Assembly (NCBI GenBank): GCA_963576725.1
Contig: OY755252.1
Span: 42,611,552 to 42,675,551, forward strand
Reading direction: 5' to 3'
DNA from: Azorinus chamasolen
Lineage: Eukaryota > Mollusca > Bivalvia > Cardiida > Solecurtidae
DNA length: 64,000 nucleotides
The number at the start of each line of letters is the position of its first letter. Position 1 is the stretch's first letter. The position numbers and the translations under genes are program-made. The notes under the pieces are model-generated. The model saw only the letters and a list, made by a program, of their open reading frames with translations. It was not told where the DNA came from and did no database searches. This document shows positions 43,173 to 53,468 of the stretch, in pieces.

Positions 43173-43632
43173 ACATTGTATTTGTTTATTACTATTTGGA
43201 CTAATTACAGTGTATATATGCTATTATAACAATTCAATTAATACATATACATGTTGTAATTGTTTTCTTACACGAGTATTCAATAGAGAAATGGTTACAT
43301 GCATTTCGTCTTTGTCTTTCGTAATCGCATCTTTCTATTGGTAATGTAGTGCTACAAAATAAATCACTTCTAGTTAATGGTACCATGACCCTCAATTGGT
43401 CTTTTATCTGGAACTAGTTGTCTTTCGCATGCCTAGAAGGACTATATCTGTCGTGGTTCGTAGACAATTGATTTTATTGGGTCTGATGATAGTCACAGGG
43501 TCTGCGATATTTCTTCCTGTCCAATTTCCACATACATGTATACAGCCATTCTTTCTGTGTTTATTAGTTTTAGTACCAGTTTGTTCTTACGGGAAAGACG
43601 AAATGTGGCCCAGGCTAACATCTTTGTACCGT
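43173..43632. other. No gene recognised
   Basis: A 93-codon plus-strand frame (43,396-43,677) is hydrophobic after a basic MPRRT.. segment but matches no family I know and runs into a MITE, so I do not call it a gene. Confidence 0.35.
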
Positions 43633-43877
43633 TTAACTCTTTCCCTGTTCTGTATTTATTCCAAATTTTCATTTTGATACCTAATGTAAATATTCATGGT
43701 CAAAATAGTTATAATTAAATATGGAAAGTGGAAAATTGTAGGCATTGTTTGAAAGTAAAGACAGAGATCTTCCAAAGCCCATTAGCAAACAGAGCAGACC
43801 CTGAACAGACGGCTCCGATATGTGTCTACTCTGTTTGCAAACGCGTGAAAAAACGTTTATATGAAGGAAAAGGTTAA
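43633..43877 (-). mobile_element. Family B MITE, copy 7
   Basis: TTAACTCTTTCCCTGTTCTG opens it and TATATGAAGGAAAAGGTTAA closes it. The hairpin GCAAACAGAGCAGACCCTG, GACGGCTCCGATATG, GTCTACTCTGTTTGC has lost most of its apex. Confidence 0.8.
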
Positions 43878-44173
43878 ATGCAGAAATCAGAGTTTGATTT
43901 GCAAAAATGCGTAATACATTACATTCACGAATCACTTTGAAATGCTAAAACATAAGATTTTTTGTTATAAATTTCAGGTTACATGGAATTATTCATATCA
44001 ATGATTGTCTCTTTAATTTTTGTTTCTGTCGTAAATTCAAGCGCGTGAAAATGTCACAGTCGACTATATAGGAATTTGCGCCAGATTTCCCCGCCCTTAA
44101 ATTTTGGCCGACGCAAATAATATTCTATTCTATTTTAAAACCATTGTTAAAGCATGCGTATGCATTTCCTGAA
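43878..44173. other. No gene seen
   Basis: No supported feature. Confidence 0.3.
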
Positions 44174-44369
44174 TACAGTAAAACAACTCTGAACCGGAAT
44201 TCTTGTAGAGAATTTAGATACATTTAGATAGATGGCTGCTTGGCGCAGGATTAAAGTCATGCAGAAAGCTCATAGAGGAGCTTTCTGCATGACTTTCCCC
44301 CCACATAAGCTGCCATCCGTCTCCAAGACCGATATAAATTTAACGTACGATTTAGGGGAGTTGTACTGG
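44174..44369. mobile_element. Family D MITE, copy 6
   Basis: TACAGTAAAACAACTCTGAA opens it. The apex AGCTCATAGAGGAGCT and right half GACTTTCCCCCCACATAAGC are present, and it ends TTAGGGGAGTTGTACTG. The left core has TTGGCGCAGG in place of TTAATGCAGG. Confidence 0.75.
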
Positions 44370-44477
44370 ATTGAGACAATTGGTAAAACATATTTGAGTA
44401 ATTTTACAAAATCCAACTCCAATGTGTGCCTATATAGAAGCATTGATGTAAGACATAGGTAAAACTCTGATTGATGC

Positions 44478-44590
44478 TCTGCCTCTTTCGCTGCCAATAT
44501 TCCATCTTTGATTACCTTTTCAAATAGTTTGGATACAGATGAGGCACTGCGTTACTCGGCGTCTCATCAGGATCCAACATGTTTGCTGTG
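44478..44590 (+). mobile_element. Family K/G hairpin
   Basis: TGCCTCTTTCGCTGCCAA precedes the hairpin CAAATAGTTTGGATACAGAT, CACTGCGTTACTCGG, ATCAGGATCCAACATG. The K right arm is absent. Confidence 0.6.
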
Positions 44591-44729
44591 ACTTGTTTAA
44601 AAACAGAAATAAAGAAAATCAACAAACGAAAGGTATAGCAGACGGCAAAGTTTGCAGACGATAAAATATGGCAGCGATACAGTTAAAGACTTACTGCCTC
44701 AATAATATGCATTCGCCTCAGTTAACTGG

Positions 44730-44905
44730 TTTATCCCTTTCGCTGGCAACGTATTCTTGTCTGCAAAACTGGTCGTCTGCTGCTTTCGGTATTTGATTTG
44801 TTTCATATTTGTTTCAAGAACCTAATAAAAAATATAAAACCGTTTGGATTCAGATTAGCCGTCAAATTACTAGGCGCTCATCTGGACCCAGGTCTATTGA
44901 CAAGA
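44730..44905 (+). mobile_element. Family K MITE, degenerate
   Basis: TATCCCTTTCGCTGGCAACG and GTCGTCTGCTGC, TTCATATTTGTTTCAAGAAC, then ACCGTTTGGATTCAGATTAG with apex AAATTACTAGG. Confidence 0.6.
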
Positions 44906-44937
44906 TTCACCATTGATAGCAAGAAAGCGATACATAT

Positions 44938-45170
44938 TTAACACATTACCTCATAGGCTATGTTTAGATACAACCTCTTTGAATAAGTCTACCGAAAAGG
45001 ATCATTAACTAGAGACAAGGAATATTTTAGAATTTTGTAGTTTGAAACCATTGTGATAAATAGAGCATTATTTTGTTTCTATAGGAGCAAATGCTCTTTT
45101 TATCACAATGGTTTCACAAAGTGACTTTTATAGAGTCGTCAAAAGTCGTCAATATGCGGGAAAGGATTAA
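44938..45170. mobile_element. Family A MITE, copy 6
   Basis: TTAACACATTACCTCATAGG opens it and ATATGCGGGAAAGGATTAA closes it. In the hairpin the left stem has an insertion (AGCATTATTTTGTTTC) before CTATAGGAGCAAATGCTC. Confidence 0.8.
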
Positions 45171-45236
45171 GGGGGAACTGATTATAACAAGTGCTTCTGA
45201 GACAAACATTTGATATCACAAATATGGAATGGAATT

Positions 45237-45655
45237 TACAGTAAACCTTTAAAAGCGACCACCTGTTAAACGTCTGATTGTATGTTGTAAAGGCAGGTTG
45301 TAGTTTAATGCAGAACGAAAGGTATGTAGAACACTCCAATAGGAGATGCCTGCATTACCTTCGTCTTGCATGTATCCTTTCGCTGCCAAACTCTGTCGTC
45401 TGCTAACTTTGTCGTCTGCTACAAATTTTCATTCTTTTGATTTTCTTCATTTTTATTTCAAAAACATAGTAACAATAGCAAACAGTTTGGATCCTGATGA
45501 GACGCCGAGTTACTCGGCGTCTCATCTGGATCCAAACTGTTTGCATAGGTAATCACAGATCCGGCATTGGCAGCGAAAGGGTTAAGCAACCATCTGCTTT
45601 TAAAGACTCTCATGTTAACTTCTTTACTTGATCGCTTCAGAGAGGGTATACTGTA
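45237..45655. mobile_element. Family E MITE interrupted by family K
   Basis: TACAGTAAACCTTTAAAAGC opens it and TTCAGAGAGGGTATACTGTA closes it. The core left half is TTGTAGTTTAATGCAGAACG, CACTCCAATAGGAG. The right half breaks at CGTCTTGCA and resumes TTAAGCAACCATCTGC after the K element. Confidence 0.8.
45371..45585 (+). mobile_element. Family K MITE, copy 1
   Basis: It starts TGTATCCTTTCGCTGCCAAA (left TTAA mutated) and ends CATTGGCAGCGAAAGGGTTAA's TTAA. Long T-rich arm with two CGTCTGCTA words, then a perfect hairpin GCAAACAGTTTGGATCCTGA, GACGCCGAGTTACTCGGCG, GATCCAAACTGTTTGC at 45,478-45,544. Confidence 0.9.
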
Positions 45656-45708
45656 TTTGAACTGTGCCATAAGAATAGACAAAGTCTAAAACAGTTCTGA
45701 TCAAAATA

Positions 45709-46166
45709 TAGTAAAAATCATAATTCGAAATTTTAGTGTAGAAGAATGTAGACATTTGTTTTGGTGGGTGGCTGCTTAATGCAGGGTGAAAGTCATGCAG
45801 AAAGCTCCCAGAAAAGGTCGATATAATAATACGTATTTTAGTTTTCGAATAATCGAGGTTTTACTGTATTTTAGCGTTCGAATAATCGAGTTTTTACTGT
45901 ATTTCAGTGTTCGAATCATCGAGGTTTTACTGTATTTCAGTGTTCGAATAATCGAGTTTTTACTGTATTTCAGTGTTCGAATCATCGAGGTTTTACTGTA
46001 TTTTAGTGTTCGAATAATCGAGTTTTTACTGTATTTCAGTGTTCGAATCATCGAGGTTTTACTGTATTTTAGTGTTCGAATAATCGAGTTTTTACTGTAT
46101 TTCAGTGTTCGAATAATCGAGGTTTTACTGTATTTTAGTGTTCGAATAATCGAGGTTTTACTGCAT
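45709..46166. mobile_element. D/P-type MITE with amplified terminus
   Basis: A decayed left end (TAGTAAAAATCATAATTCG) is followed by half a core, GGGTGGCTGCTTAATGCAGG and AGTCATGCAGAAAGCTCCC, which breaks at the apex. In place of the second half comes the 33-bp array made of the right terminus. Confidence 0.8.
45842..46163. repeat. 33-bp array, 10 copies, built from a MITE end
   Basis: The unit is TTCGAATAATCGAGGTTTTA plus CTGTATTTTAGTG (33 bp), nearly the terminal repeat of the D/P element at 7,981-8,187. Units alternate AATCATCGAGG and AATAATCGAGT over much of the array, a 66-bp dimer pattern. Because 33 is divisible by 3 and stops are absent, open frames run on both strands (45,786-46,220 plus; 45,776-46,183 minus) with 11-residue periods such as RIIEVLLYFSV. 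Confidence 0.95.
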
Positions 46167-46451
46167 TTTGTGTCAGGAGACACAGTTTATCCTACTAGGC
46201 AGTTTGAATACAAAAACTGATAATGGATTGTTCGGAAACATAAAACAAATAGTGCAATAATTGAAGAGGACATTAAAACTCAGTTACAGGCACCAAGAGA
46301 AAAGTCCTTACAAAACAGTAGAAACTGTCCTAAGCAGCCATTGATTTATTGATCATAGGGTCTTAAAAAGCAGGTGGTGCTTAATGCTGGGCAAATGTAG
46401 TGGAAAAAGCTCCTATAGGAGCTTTTTGCATTACGTTTTGACCTGTGTTAA

Positions 46452-47360
46452 AGACGATTTCTACAGTTTGTTTCCTTACAATAATGTTTTTGTTTTTCTT
46501 ATATATTTTGTTGTTTAAGTATGCTGATTTCAAATAAAAAAAGAATAAATGGGGTTACAGACATTATTTTTTAGTAATTACTATGAAAAAAACCCATAAG
46601 CGTATTTCCTGTATTTTACATATGGGACGGTACAAAAAGCATGACATCGCTGATATTTTCGTAAATTTCTAAGAAACTTATCCAATATTTTTTTTCAGCA
46701 TTTTACATTTCGTGCTTTATAGTATCCTTAACACGAACTCAAAAACAAATATGTGGGTTGCAGGCTTCGTTTTTAAGTAGTTTCTCATTTTATCACTTAG
46801 TTGTGGTGCTTTCCCATGAAAATTACGTCAAAATGGGTGACGTCTTTTGACGTCACATTGCTATGACGACGTACCAATTTGTTTATTATACTCACGCACC
46901 GGATTTTCCTGTTTGATTTAAAGCTTATAAACGTTCAGCTAATTAGCTTTAGCATTTTTCTCGTGTAATAGAAATTGTTGATACAGTTAAGGTTTGTAAA
47001 TGTTGGTCGAAATCAATCGTTCGAAATTCGTGTCATCCAGAATACCGGTACCGGTTGTTTCCTTTGTTGAGAGTATTCAGCGCAAAAAAGCTGCGCAGAA
47101 CTTTAGGGTGGGGATGGAATAAATGTGAGGTTGGGCGCCCATAAACCGGTTTAACCCCCCAGTGACTTTTGTCACTGACCGTTCCAAGGCGGTGCTTCCA
47201 TCTTCCCCCTATTGTGTGTTTGTTTTGTCTTTGTGCGTCTCTTGTTGTTTTTATAGTTATGTACATTTGCTGTTTCCTTGTGTTGCTGTTCGGGCGACTA
47301 TTTGTTCTGTATGTGGTGTTTCCTGCATGACTCATTTTTGTACTTTTACTACCGAAATCT
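46452..47360. mobile_element. 909-bp TTAA-flanked insertion
   Basis: It sits exactly between two TTAA copies (46,448-46,451 and 47,361-47,364). The tips AGACGATTTC and GAAATCT show a short imperfect inversion (AGA..ATTTC). The interior has GTGACGTCTTTTGACGTCAC and repeat R1. No protein domain was recognised; a 100-codon minus-strand frame lies over R1. Confidence 0.7.
47100..47335. repeat. Dispersed repeat R1, copy 2
   Basis: AGGGTGGGGATGGAATAAAT, CTTTTGTCACTGACCGTTCC, TTTGTGCGTCTCTTG and GTTGCTGTTCGGGCGAC match copy 1 near the LINE relic. Here there is no LINE sequence nearby, so R1 is not restricted to LINE tails. Confidence 0.75.
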
Positions 47361-47434
47361 TTAAGCTACCACCTGCCTTACAGACCCAAACTTAGACATC
47401 ATTTTGATGTCTGCTTAAGACATGTTCTTCTGTA

Positions 47435-47653
47435 CAACTAAATAATTAACTTTCATAGACAAGACGTGCGTTGTCTAGGGACAAAGACAGGACACGTAAA
47501 TTGAATCTTTATTTCTGAAACAGCTGCTTTACTTTCGCGCCCACCCCTATATTGTGGCCATTCTTTAAACTATTTACCTCTAGATGTAATTAATTTTCAT
47601 TAGATGAATTATGTAGAACTTCCATACTCAATCATATTTCTAAATGGGTTATC
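47435..47653. other. No gene; possible N-type scrap
   Basis: CACCCCTATATTGTGGCCAT and TCTTTAAAC near 47,541 resembles a family N arm. Confidence 0.35.
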
Positions 47654-47766
47654 TTAAACCGTTTCCTCATATAAACGCTTCTTTCACGCCCTTGCAAACA
47701 AAACAGACCAAGATCAGACGTATCCCGAAGGAGGCGGCTGATCAGGATATGCTCTGTTTGCTTATG
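47654..47766 (+). mobile_element. Family B MITE, left half
   Basis: TTAAACCGTTTCCTCATATA opens it. The hairpin is CTTGCAAACAAAACAGACC, CCCGAAGGAGGC, GGATATGCTCTGTTTGC. It is cut off by the following J element. Confidence 0.7.
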
Positions 47767-48058
47767 CACTGTAAAAAAAGTTGGGACTTTACACCAAAAA
47801 TGGTAGCAGCTGTGCTGCCTCCAGTTTTGGTGTAACATTTCCAATGCTTACCTAATGTAAAGTTACCCAATAAAAGGTGTAAATAAAATACCTAATATAG
47901 TGTGACTGTACACATGATTTCACAAGGAAACATTACACCAAATCTGGTGGCAGCGCAGCTGCCACCAATTCTTGTGTCAGTTTACCCTAACAAAAGACAA
48001 AAGACAAATATTACACAAAATCTGGTGGCAGCACATCTGCCACCGATTCCGGAGTAAC
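47767..48058. mobile_element. Family J element with three tandem hairpins
   Basis: CACTGTAAAAAAAGTTGGG opens it. Three palindromes follow, each ACACCAAA..TGGTGGCAGC..GCTGCCACCA (centres near 47,811, 47,961 and 48,039). It ends GTAACGTTACAC. Non-coding; the end is estimated. Confidence 0.65.
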
Positions 48059-48070
48059 GTTACACATGCA

Positions 48071-48316
48071 TAAGCCTTTCTCCCATGAATATTCATGTAA
48101 GATATAATGACATCCTGAATATCAATTACATGAATTTGCTATAATAACACATGGGCACAATACTTTTTGGCCATGACAGAAACTGTAGAATCATATCTTT
48201 ATTATATTATAAGCAAACAGAACAGACCCTGATCAGACGGCTCCTATAGGAGCCATCTGATCTGGGTCTACCCTGTTTGCAAAGGCGTAGAAGGGCATAT
48301 TTATGGAGTAAAGGGA
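48071..48316 (-). mobile_element. Family C MITE, copy 7
   Basis: TAAGCCTTTCTCCCATGAAT opens it. The arm holds AGAAACTGTAGAATCATATC. The hairpin (48,213-48,282) is AGCAAACAGAACAGACCCTG, GGCTCCTATAGGAGCC, GGTCTACCCTGTTTGCAAAG, with two mismatches. It ends TTATGGAGTAAAGGG without TTAA. Confidence 0.85.
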
Positions 48317-48564
48317 TCTAAAAATTGTAAGTTGTCTTTCTATGAAGAACATAAAAGCTAAAGATATGGCAGTATCTGATATGCATGTAAACAGTGTTTC
48401 TGTATGATATATAGGTGGTTTCATCACTATCGACATAGTGTTACTGCTTACATTTGAAAACAATAAAGCTTGCTCACTTTCTAAACATACAAAAATCATG
48501 GTCTGGTATGCCAGTACACTGAGCCGCCACTAACGTGTCTAGACTGACAAGCCCTTCTAGAAAC

Positions 48565-48773
48565 TTAACATTTCTCTTGCTGAATTTTAAAATACATTTC
48601 TCCTCCTTTACCTATGCCCTGTTGTATAATTACATTACATATATATTCACTGTGTACAATCAACTTGTAAATAGTGGAGACCCTGATGAGACAGCTCCTG
48701 CAGGAGCTGTCTCATCTGGGTCTTCACTATTTACAGGTAGGTATATTGACGTGATTAGCAAGCGAAGGGTTAA
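48565..48773 (+). mobile_element. Family H MITE, copy 4, internally deleted
   Basis: It opens TTAACATTTCTCTTGCTG and closes AGCAAGCGAAGGGTTAA. The segment containing ACAAGTATTTCGCTGTGC in other copies is missing, giving 209 bp. The hairpin tip CAGCTCCTGCAGGAGCTG is perfect. Confidence 0.9.
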
Positions 48774-49257
48774 GTGTGGTAACTGGGTATACTGTCAAAT
48801 CCAGCCATACCAGTTTACCTTTGATCATATTCTCATTCAGACATTCATTGACTGAAAATGTGTCAGCAAACTGGCATCTGAAGGGTATTTCAAAGCAATG
48901 GAATGCATGGGCATGCCGTAATACTTGTTCCACTTGTTAATATTATCAAACAATATTGGATCATGCCAATTTTCCTCAAATTTATTGGTCAAGTGCCTCC
49001 ACAATACTGATGTGTTGTTGACAAAGTAGTTGAAGAATTTGCAGACTTGGGAAACTCTTACAATGTCTGGAAACCCAACATATATTAAAATGCTCTCTTA
49101 CACAACGGCTGGCAGTCCAACAAAATCCATTTCTTCAGGCTTTACTTGATCTGAGTCCATTCACCCGTCTGCCTGTCTGTCTATTTATAGACGCATGTTT
49201 CCCAATTTACAAGTTTGCTGAAAACTTGATATCCTTAATATTTTAGTAACCAATGCA
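48774..49257. other. No gene seen
   Basis: No recognisable domain or element. Confidence 0.3.
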
Positions 49258-49815
49258 CCTGCTAGTTATATCTCCCCCAGTTTCTCCTAAACCTTTAATC
49301 GGATTTTCATGAAATTTCATAGAATTGATCAGCACTATGCCTTGTTTTGTGTATCTTATTCCTGTTCCGGTTCGATGATTTTCTACAGAGTTATGATACT
49401 TTGATTTTTATGACCCCCAACGGTGGGCATATAGTAATCGCATTGTCGTCCTTCCGTCTATTCGTCCTTCCACCCGTCCATTCCCAATTTCGTGTCCCTT
49501 CTATAATTTTATTATCTGTGAATGGATTTCAAAATAACCTGGCACAAATGTTCACCACACAAAGACGACGTGTTCTGTTTAACTCCCTGGTCCATGAGTC
49601 AAAGATTAAGATCATCCTTTAGGGTCAAAGTTTGGGAGCATAATGTTTCACAAACACATCTTGTTTTACATTGGAATTTTGTCCTCATCGTTTCTCCAAG
49701 ACATGTTTTCGGATTTTCATGAAACTTAATAGGATTGATCAGCACTATGCCTAGTTGTGCTTACATTATTCCTGTTCTGGTTCGACGATTTTCTACAGAG
49801 TTATAGGACTTTGAA
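49258..49815. mobile_element. Degenerate pearl/BIV160-related sequence, reversed
   Basis: ATATCTCCCCCAGTTTCTCC, TAAACCTTTAATCGGATTTT and CATGAAATTTCATAGAATTG resemble the complement of the core repeat at 22.8-23.9 kb. The block GATCAGCACTATGCCT..TTTTCTACAGAGTTAT occurs twice, about 409 bp apart (49,328 and 49,737). ATGACCCCCAACGGTGGGCA with GTCCTTCCGTCTATTCGTCC is a typical element start with a CGTCC-type microsatellite. Confidence 0.6.
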
Positions 49816-51494
49816 AATTGTATATTGGAAACGTTGTCCGCGCGGGGAATGGGGGGGGGGGACATCAGATTTTGTATAAAAACAATTATAGTTTCATTTG
49901 GACCTGATCATTATTTATTTATTGATCCAGTTTCCACTTTATCCCAAAATGAATTAGTAGCCTGTAAGATGGGATGTTGCGGGGTGTGGATATTTGTTAT
50001 CATTAGCATGTGTTGCTTACCGTTTTAGTTAGGCCGTATTCAACTGTACATTGTTTTATTGTCATTATCTTTTGATTTTAAACAGTTAAATATTGTAAGT
50101 AAGGATTAAAACATCATAAAACTTTCCGTCTGATGAAGATATGTGGGTATGGGCTTTCGTTAAAAAATACTCAGTGATATGTTATTGGTGAATATGGATA
50201 TTGTCTTTCATTTTGAATCTGCCACATTCAAAGAAATCACCCGTATTGGTTCGTACACAATTACATATTACTAGATGAACTATGTGTCATTCTTGATGAC
50301 CATCTGTGTCGATCTAACACACATGCTTTTAGTGATTTCATTGTCGCACGGAGGTATCCAATACGGTTACAACACAATACAGATCAATTACATTTTTGCA
50401 TTTATGAACAGGATTTTAATATGTAGGCTGGTGAATGGCACATCTGAATGACATGTTGTTTAAAATTATAACAAGGGGCAGTTGAGTTAAAAAATGAACA
50501 AAAACCCTCAGTGTCCTTTCTCTGAAAACGTTTTTTCTTCTTTTTTCTTTGACCGTGGTCACTGACACAAGTTACAGAAAACATATTATCATATCATTGT
50601 TCTGCAAGATCTTCTTCAACATGATTACCATCAGCCTGAGGTTGAAGGGATTGTCCCAAAGGTTATTACAAATGTTTTAATATGATTCAAGTTTCACATT
50701 TGCTTTACACGTGGCATATGAGGGTGGCTCTAAGATATGTTAACCTGGTGATAGGATAATGTATCTATCTGCCAATAGTACTTTTGACCGGGAATGTTGA
50801 AGAATCAGAGAACAATAGCGTTCTTCTGCTCTCCTCCAATATCTCCTGTTGGATCATGGATTGCCTTATATGGCAAATGAATGATAAAACTAACGTAAAG
50901 CAAATATACATAATAAAAAACCGCCCTACTCACAAATACATGTATTCTCACCGGCTACTGATATAAGTGTAAAAAGTCATTATAGACATTCACAAGTTTA
51001 AAAACCAGACATCCAAATAATTCAATAATGTTCCAAAGTTGGTTGCCTGATCACCCATCCAATGCACAAATAACATTGCCTAAGCTATAATAATTTGGAA
51101 AATTTGGATTCTGAATTACAGCCAGGTCGTTTGTATTTTTGCAAGCGCTACGCAAAGTATTCGCTGCATAGTTGTTGAAGATTATCCTCCATCATCGCAC
51201 AGCAAAGGTCTCGTCTGGCATGACCTACACCTTATAGTGAATGTTTACACTAGTCAATTTATTCTGAAAAACTTACTAATGTGTTAGTGTTGCTTATGTC
51301 TAGCATATCATGCATTCCTTTAGCCAGTATGTTTCAAATGGATAACAGATTGTTAAACTTTGTTTTGGAGGTTCCCTCTCATGATTTGTCATTGCTTATT
51401 TCTTTTGAAAAATCCAGACTAAATATCACATTTTATGAATCCAAACGAATGTCGTGCAATGCATCATTCTGAAGCTTCTTTTAACCAGAACACA
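49816..51494. other. No gene seen; G-run
   Basis: GGGGAATGGGGGGGGGGACA lies at about 49,842-49,861. The rest is AT-rich with 60-68 codon frames lacking recognisable domains. Confidence 0.35.
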
Positions 51495-51852
51495 CTAGAC
51501 TAAACTCTGCATTACTTGCTGATAACTCAATGTTTTAATATATTTTCCAAATGTATCACCAGCACCCGATGAAAGAGTATTAAGTCCTTGACCTTTGCTA
51601 TCATGAGCTGATAGATGCATTAGGGACAGAGTTGGATACAGCAACTCTGATTTAATTGATTCTTTAACGTGTACAGTGTTTAGAATTGAAAACCACAACC
51701 CGTAGCCAGTAACATTCACCTGACATCGGGCCAACCAGTCCACCTTAGTACCATTTTGATAGTCTTTGGTATGGCCCGATCAGCGATCAAACTCACAACG
51801 TCCTGCCCGAAAGCGAACGCTGTGCCGACTGAGCTAACTGAAATGCTGGCAT
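51495..51852 (-). mobile_element. tRNA-derived SINE
   Basis: On the minus strand CAGTTAGCTCAGTCGGCACA carries a perfect A box (TAGCTCAGTCGG, 51,825-51,836). AGTTTGATCGC (51,783-51,794) is a B box with mismatches. GGGCCATACCAAAG follows, as expected for a tRNA-headed SINE. The body beyond the head is not recognised and the 3' limit is a guess. Confidence 0.7.
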
Positions 51853-52479
51853 TAACATGTACCAATGGACAAACTAACGGATGGTCAGACTAAATACGTT
51901 TTACTTCAAATTACCTTGAAGTGAAAACAGAATGTCTGTATAGGCATTTTATGCTCCTACATATATCTCGCAACATTTATGTTTCCAACTCCTCATACAC
52001 CAATGGGGGCTTTGCTTAAAACTTTCACAAATTGGCAACCTTTATGTGAAAATGACCCTTAAGAAGGAAATGTTTGTTCTGACGATTTTATCCAGAGTTA
52101 CAGGTGTTGGCAAATTTCTTCACTATATAGCATATATATGCATACAACTTTCGCAGATAAACAACTTGATGTGAAGATGGGGAATTGTGTAGTTACCAAA
52201 ATTACGGGACTTTGTTTTTGTTTACTCACTAAAATGCATACTTGATTAGAGACAATATCATCATAAGGAAGGAGGGGACGGGATCCCATTTCTTATAGTT
52301 CAAGTTTTAATGCTTATGATAAATAATTAGAAATGGATCTAGATCTACGTATAAACAAATGTAGGTCTAAAAGCTTTATCGAATACACAAACGAACCAAT
52401 GAAAATTAAAACCCGACCCTTTTCAGACTGTATACCAAACAATATACCAAGCATGCTTTATTTTGTTACTCTAGGTTTT
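51853..52479. other. No gene seen
   Basis: No supported feature. Confidence 0.3.
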
Positions 52480-52684
52480 AGGGTTGTCTGGGTACAGACT
52501 GGATTACACTGAAACCTGTGTAGACTCGAAGACTTACACTAAATTAAGCGTATACTCGGCGACAAACACGTGTCGTGGAATGGTTTACACCAATGCAGGT
52601 GTCAGTCTGATTAACGCACCACATTTAGTGTTACGATACACCATATTTTATGCTAACGTTACACTTACCTTGTACAGTGATGGG
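52480..52684. mobile_element. Possible family J element
   Basis: TTACACTAAATTAAGCG and CACATTTAGTGTTACG are an internal inversion, and GGTTTACACCAATGCAGG lies between. It ends TTGTACAGTG, the inverse of a CACTGTA tip. A 69-codon frame across it has no recognisable domain. Confidence 0.45.
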
Positions 52685-52719
52685 GCTATATAGATCTGAT
52701 CCTACAGGGTTTTGCCAAA

Positions 52720-52822
52720 GCAAAGAATTCCTTTGAAAAGTTAGCATTATAATATGAAGTTAATGACTATTCATGTAGTGATATATTCACGCACACAGAT
52801 GTTTATCCGGGAAAGGGTTAAG
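52720..52822. mobile_element. C-type MITE end
   Basis: AAGTTAATGACTATTCATGT and TTATCCGGGAAAGGGTTAA look like the distal arm of a C/B element. The hairpin is missing. Confidence 0.45.
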
Positions 52823-53254
52823 ACTGAAGTTACAAATTATTCGTTGGGATGGCTTTTCGTTTTCAAAGTATTTCGTCAGTGATAATAGATCTTAATATAA
52901 TATTCTAAGCATTCTTATTACCGTTCTTCTTCCATTCTTCATTTATTTTTACATTATGATTAACTATTAACTAGTTTGTATGTTGAAAATGCCTGTTTCC
53001 AGCATTCAAGAGGTATGCAGTATATGAACTCCAGCAATGTACATAGAACGTGTACGTACACACCCAACGTTAAAGATTTAGAACTAGTTTACTATCTCCT
53101 TACTTCAAACTGAACAAAAACCAAGGCAACAGCCGTGTTCTGATATCATCAAATTGCACATTTCACAACGCATCTTGACATAATTTGAGCAATAACTCAC
53201 GTTAAATAACGGGTATCAGCGCATAATTGCTCCTTGGCACGAACTTCGGAGGTT
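52823..53254. other. No gene seen
   Basis: No supported feature. Confidence 0.3.
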
Positions 53255-53468
53255 TTAACCTTTAGCCTGCTATAAAAATGAAATGTACACAATCTCCAAT
53301 CTGTTAAAATGTTCACTTACTTCCGATTTATTCAAGCGTTTGAGAAACTGCTGACCGAGTCTCAAACAACCTTGACCCTAGTGAGATGTCGAGCAACTCG
53401 GCATCTGATCTGGATCCAAATTGTTTTCAAAGGTTAGTTAGGATGCGCTTAGTAGGAAAAGTGTTTAA
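53255..53468 (+). mobile_element. Family G MITE, copy 20 (full)
   Basis: TTAACCTTTAGCCTGCTATA opens it and GCTTAGTAGGAAAAGTGTTTAA's last bases close it (214 bp). TTTGAGAAACTGCTGACCG leads to the hairpin CAAACAACCTTGACCCTAG, GTCGAGCAACTCGG, GATCCAAATTGTTTTC. Confidence 0.75.

Larger units (their letters stand above)
46314..47434. mobile_element. Family E MITE interrupted by a 909-bp insertion
   Basis: ACAGTAGAAACTGTCCTAAG opens it. The core AGCTCCTATAGGAGCT is intact to TTTTGACCTGTGTTAA (46,451). It resumes at TTAAGCTACCACCTGCC (47,361) and ends ACATGTTCTTCTGTA. The join restores the expected GCATTAAGC-type arm. Confidence 0.85.

Noticed and set aside
43396..43677. 93-codon hydrophobic frame as a membrane protein
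   Set aside because: No recognisable family, no intact context, and its end lies within a family B MITE.
45776..46220. 144- and 135-codon open frames on opposite strands
   Set aside because: They are produced by the stop-free 33-bp repeat (11 codons per unit) and begin inside a MITE core. There is no independent sign of a protein.
46840..46880. CRE-type promoter at GTGACGTC..TGACGTCAC
   Set aside because: The motifs sit inside the 909-bp insertion with no transcript or exon nearby.
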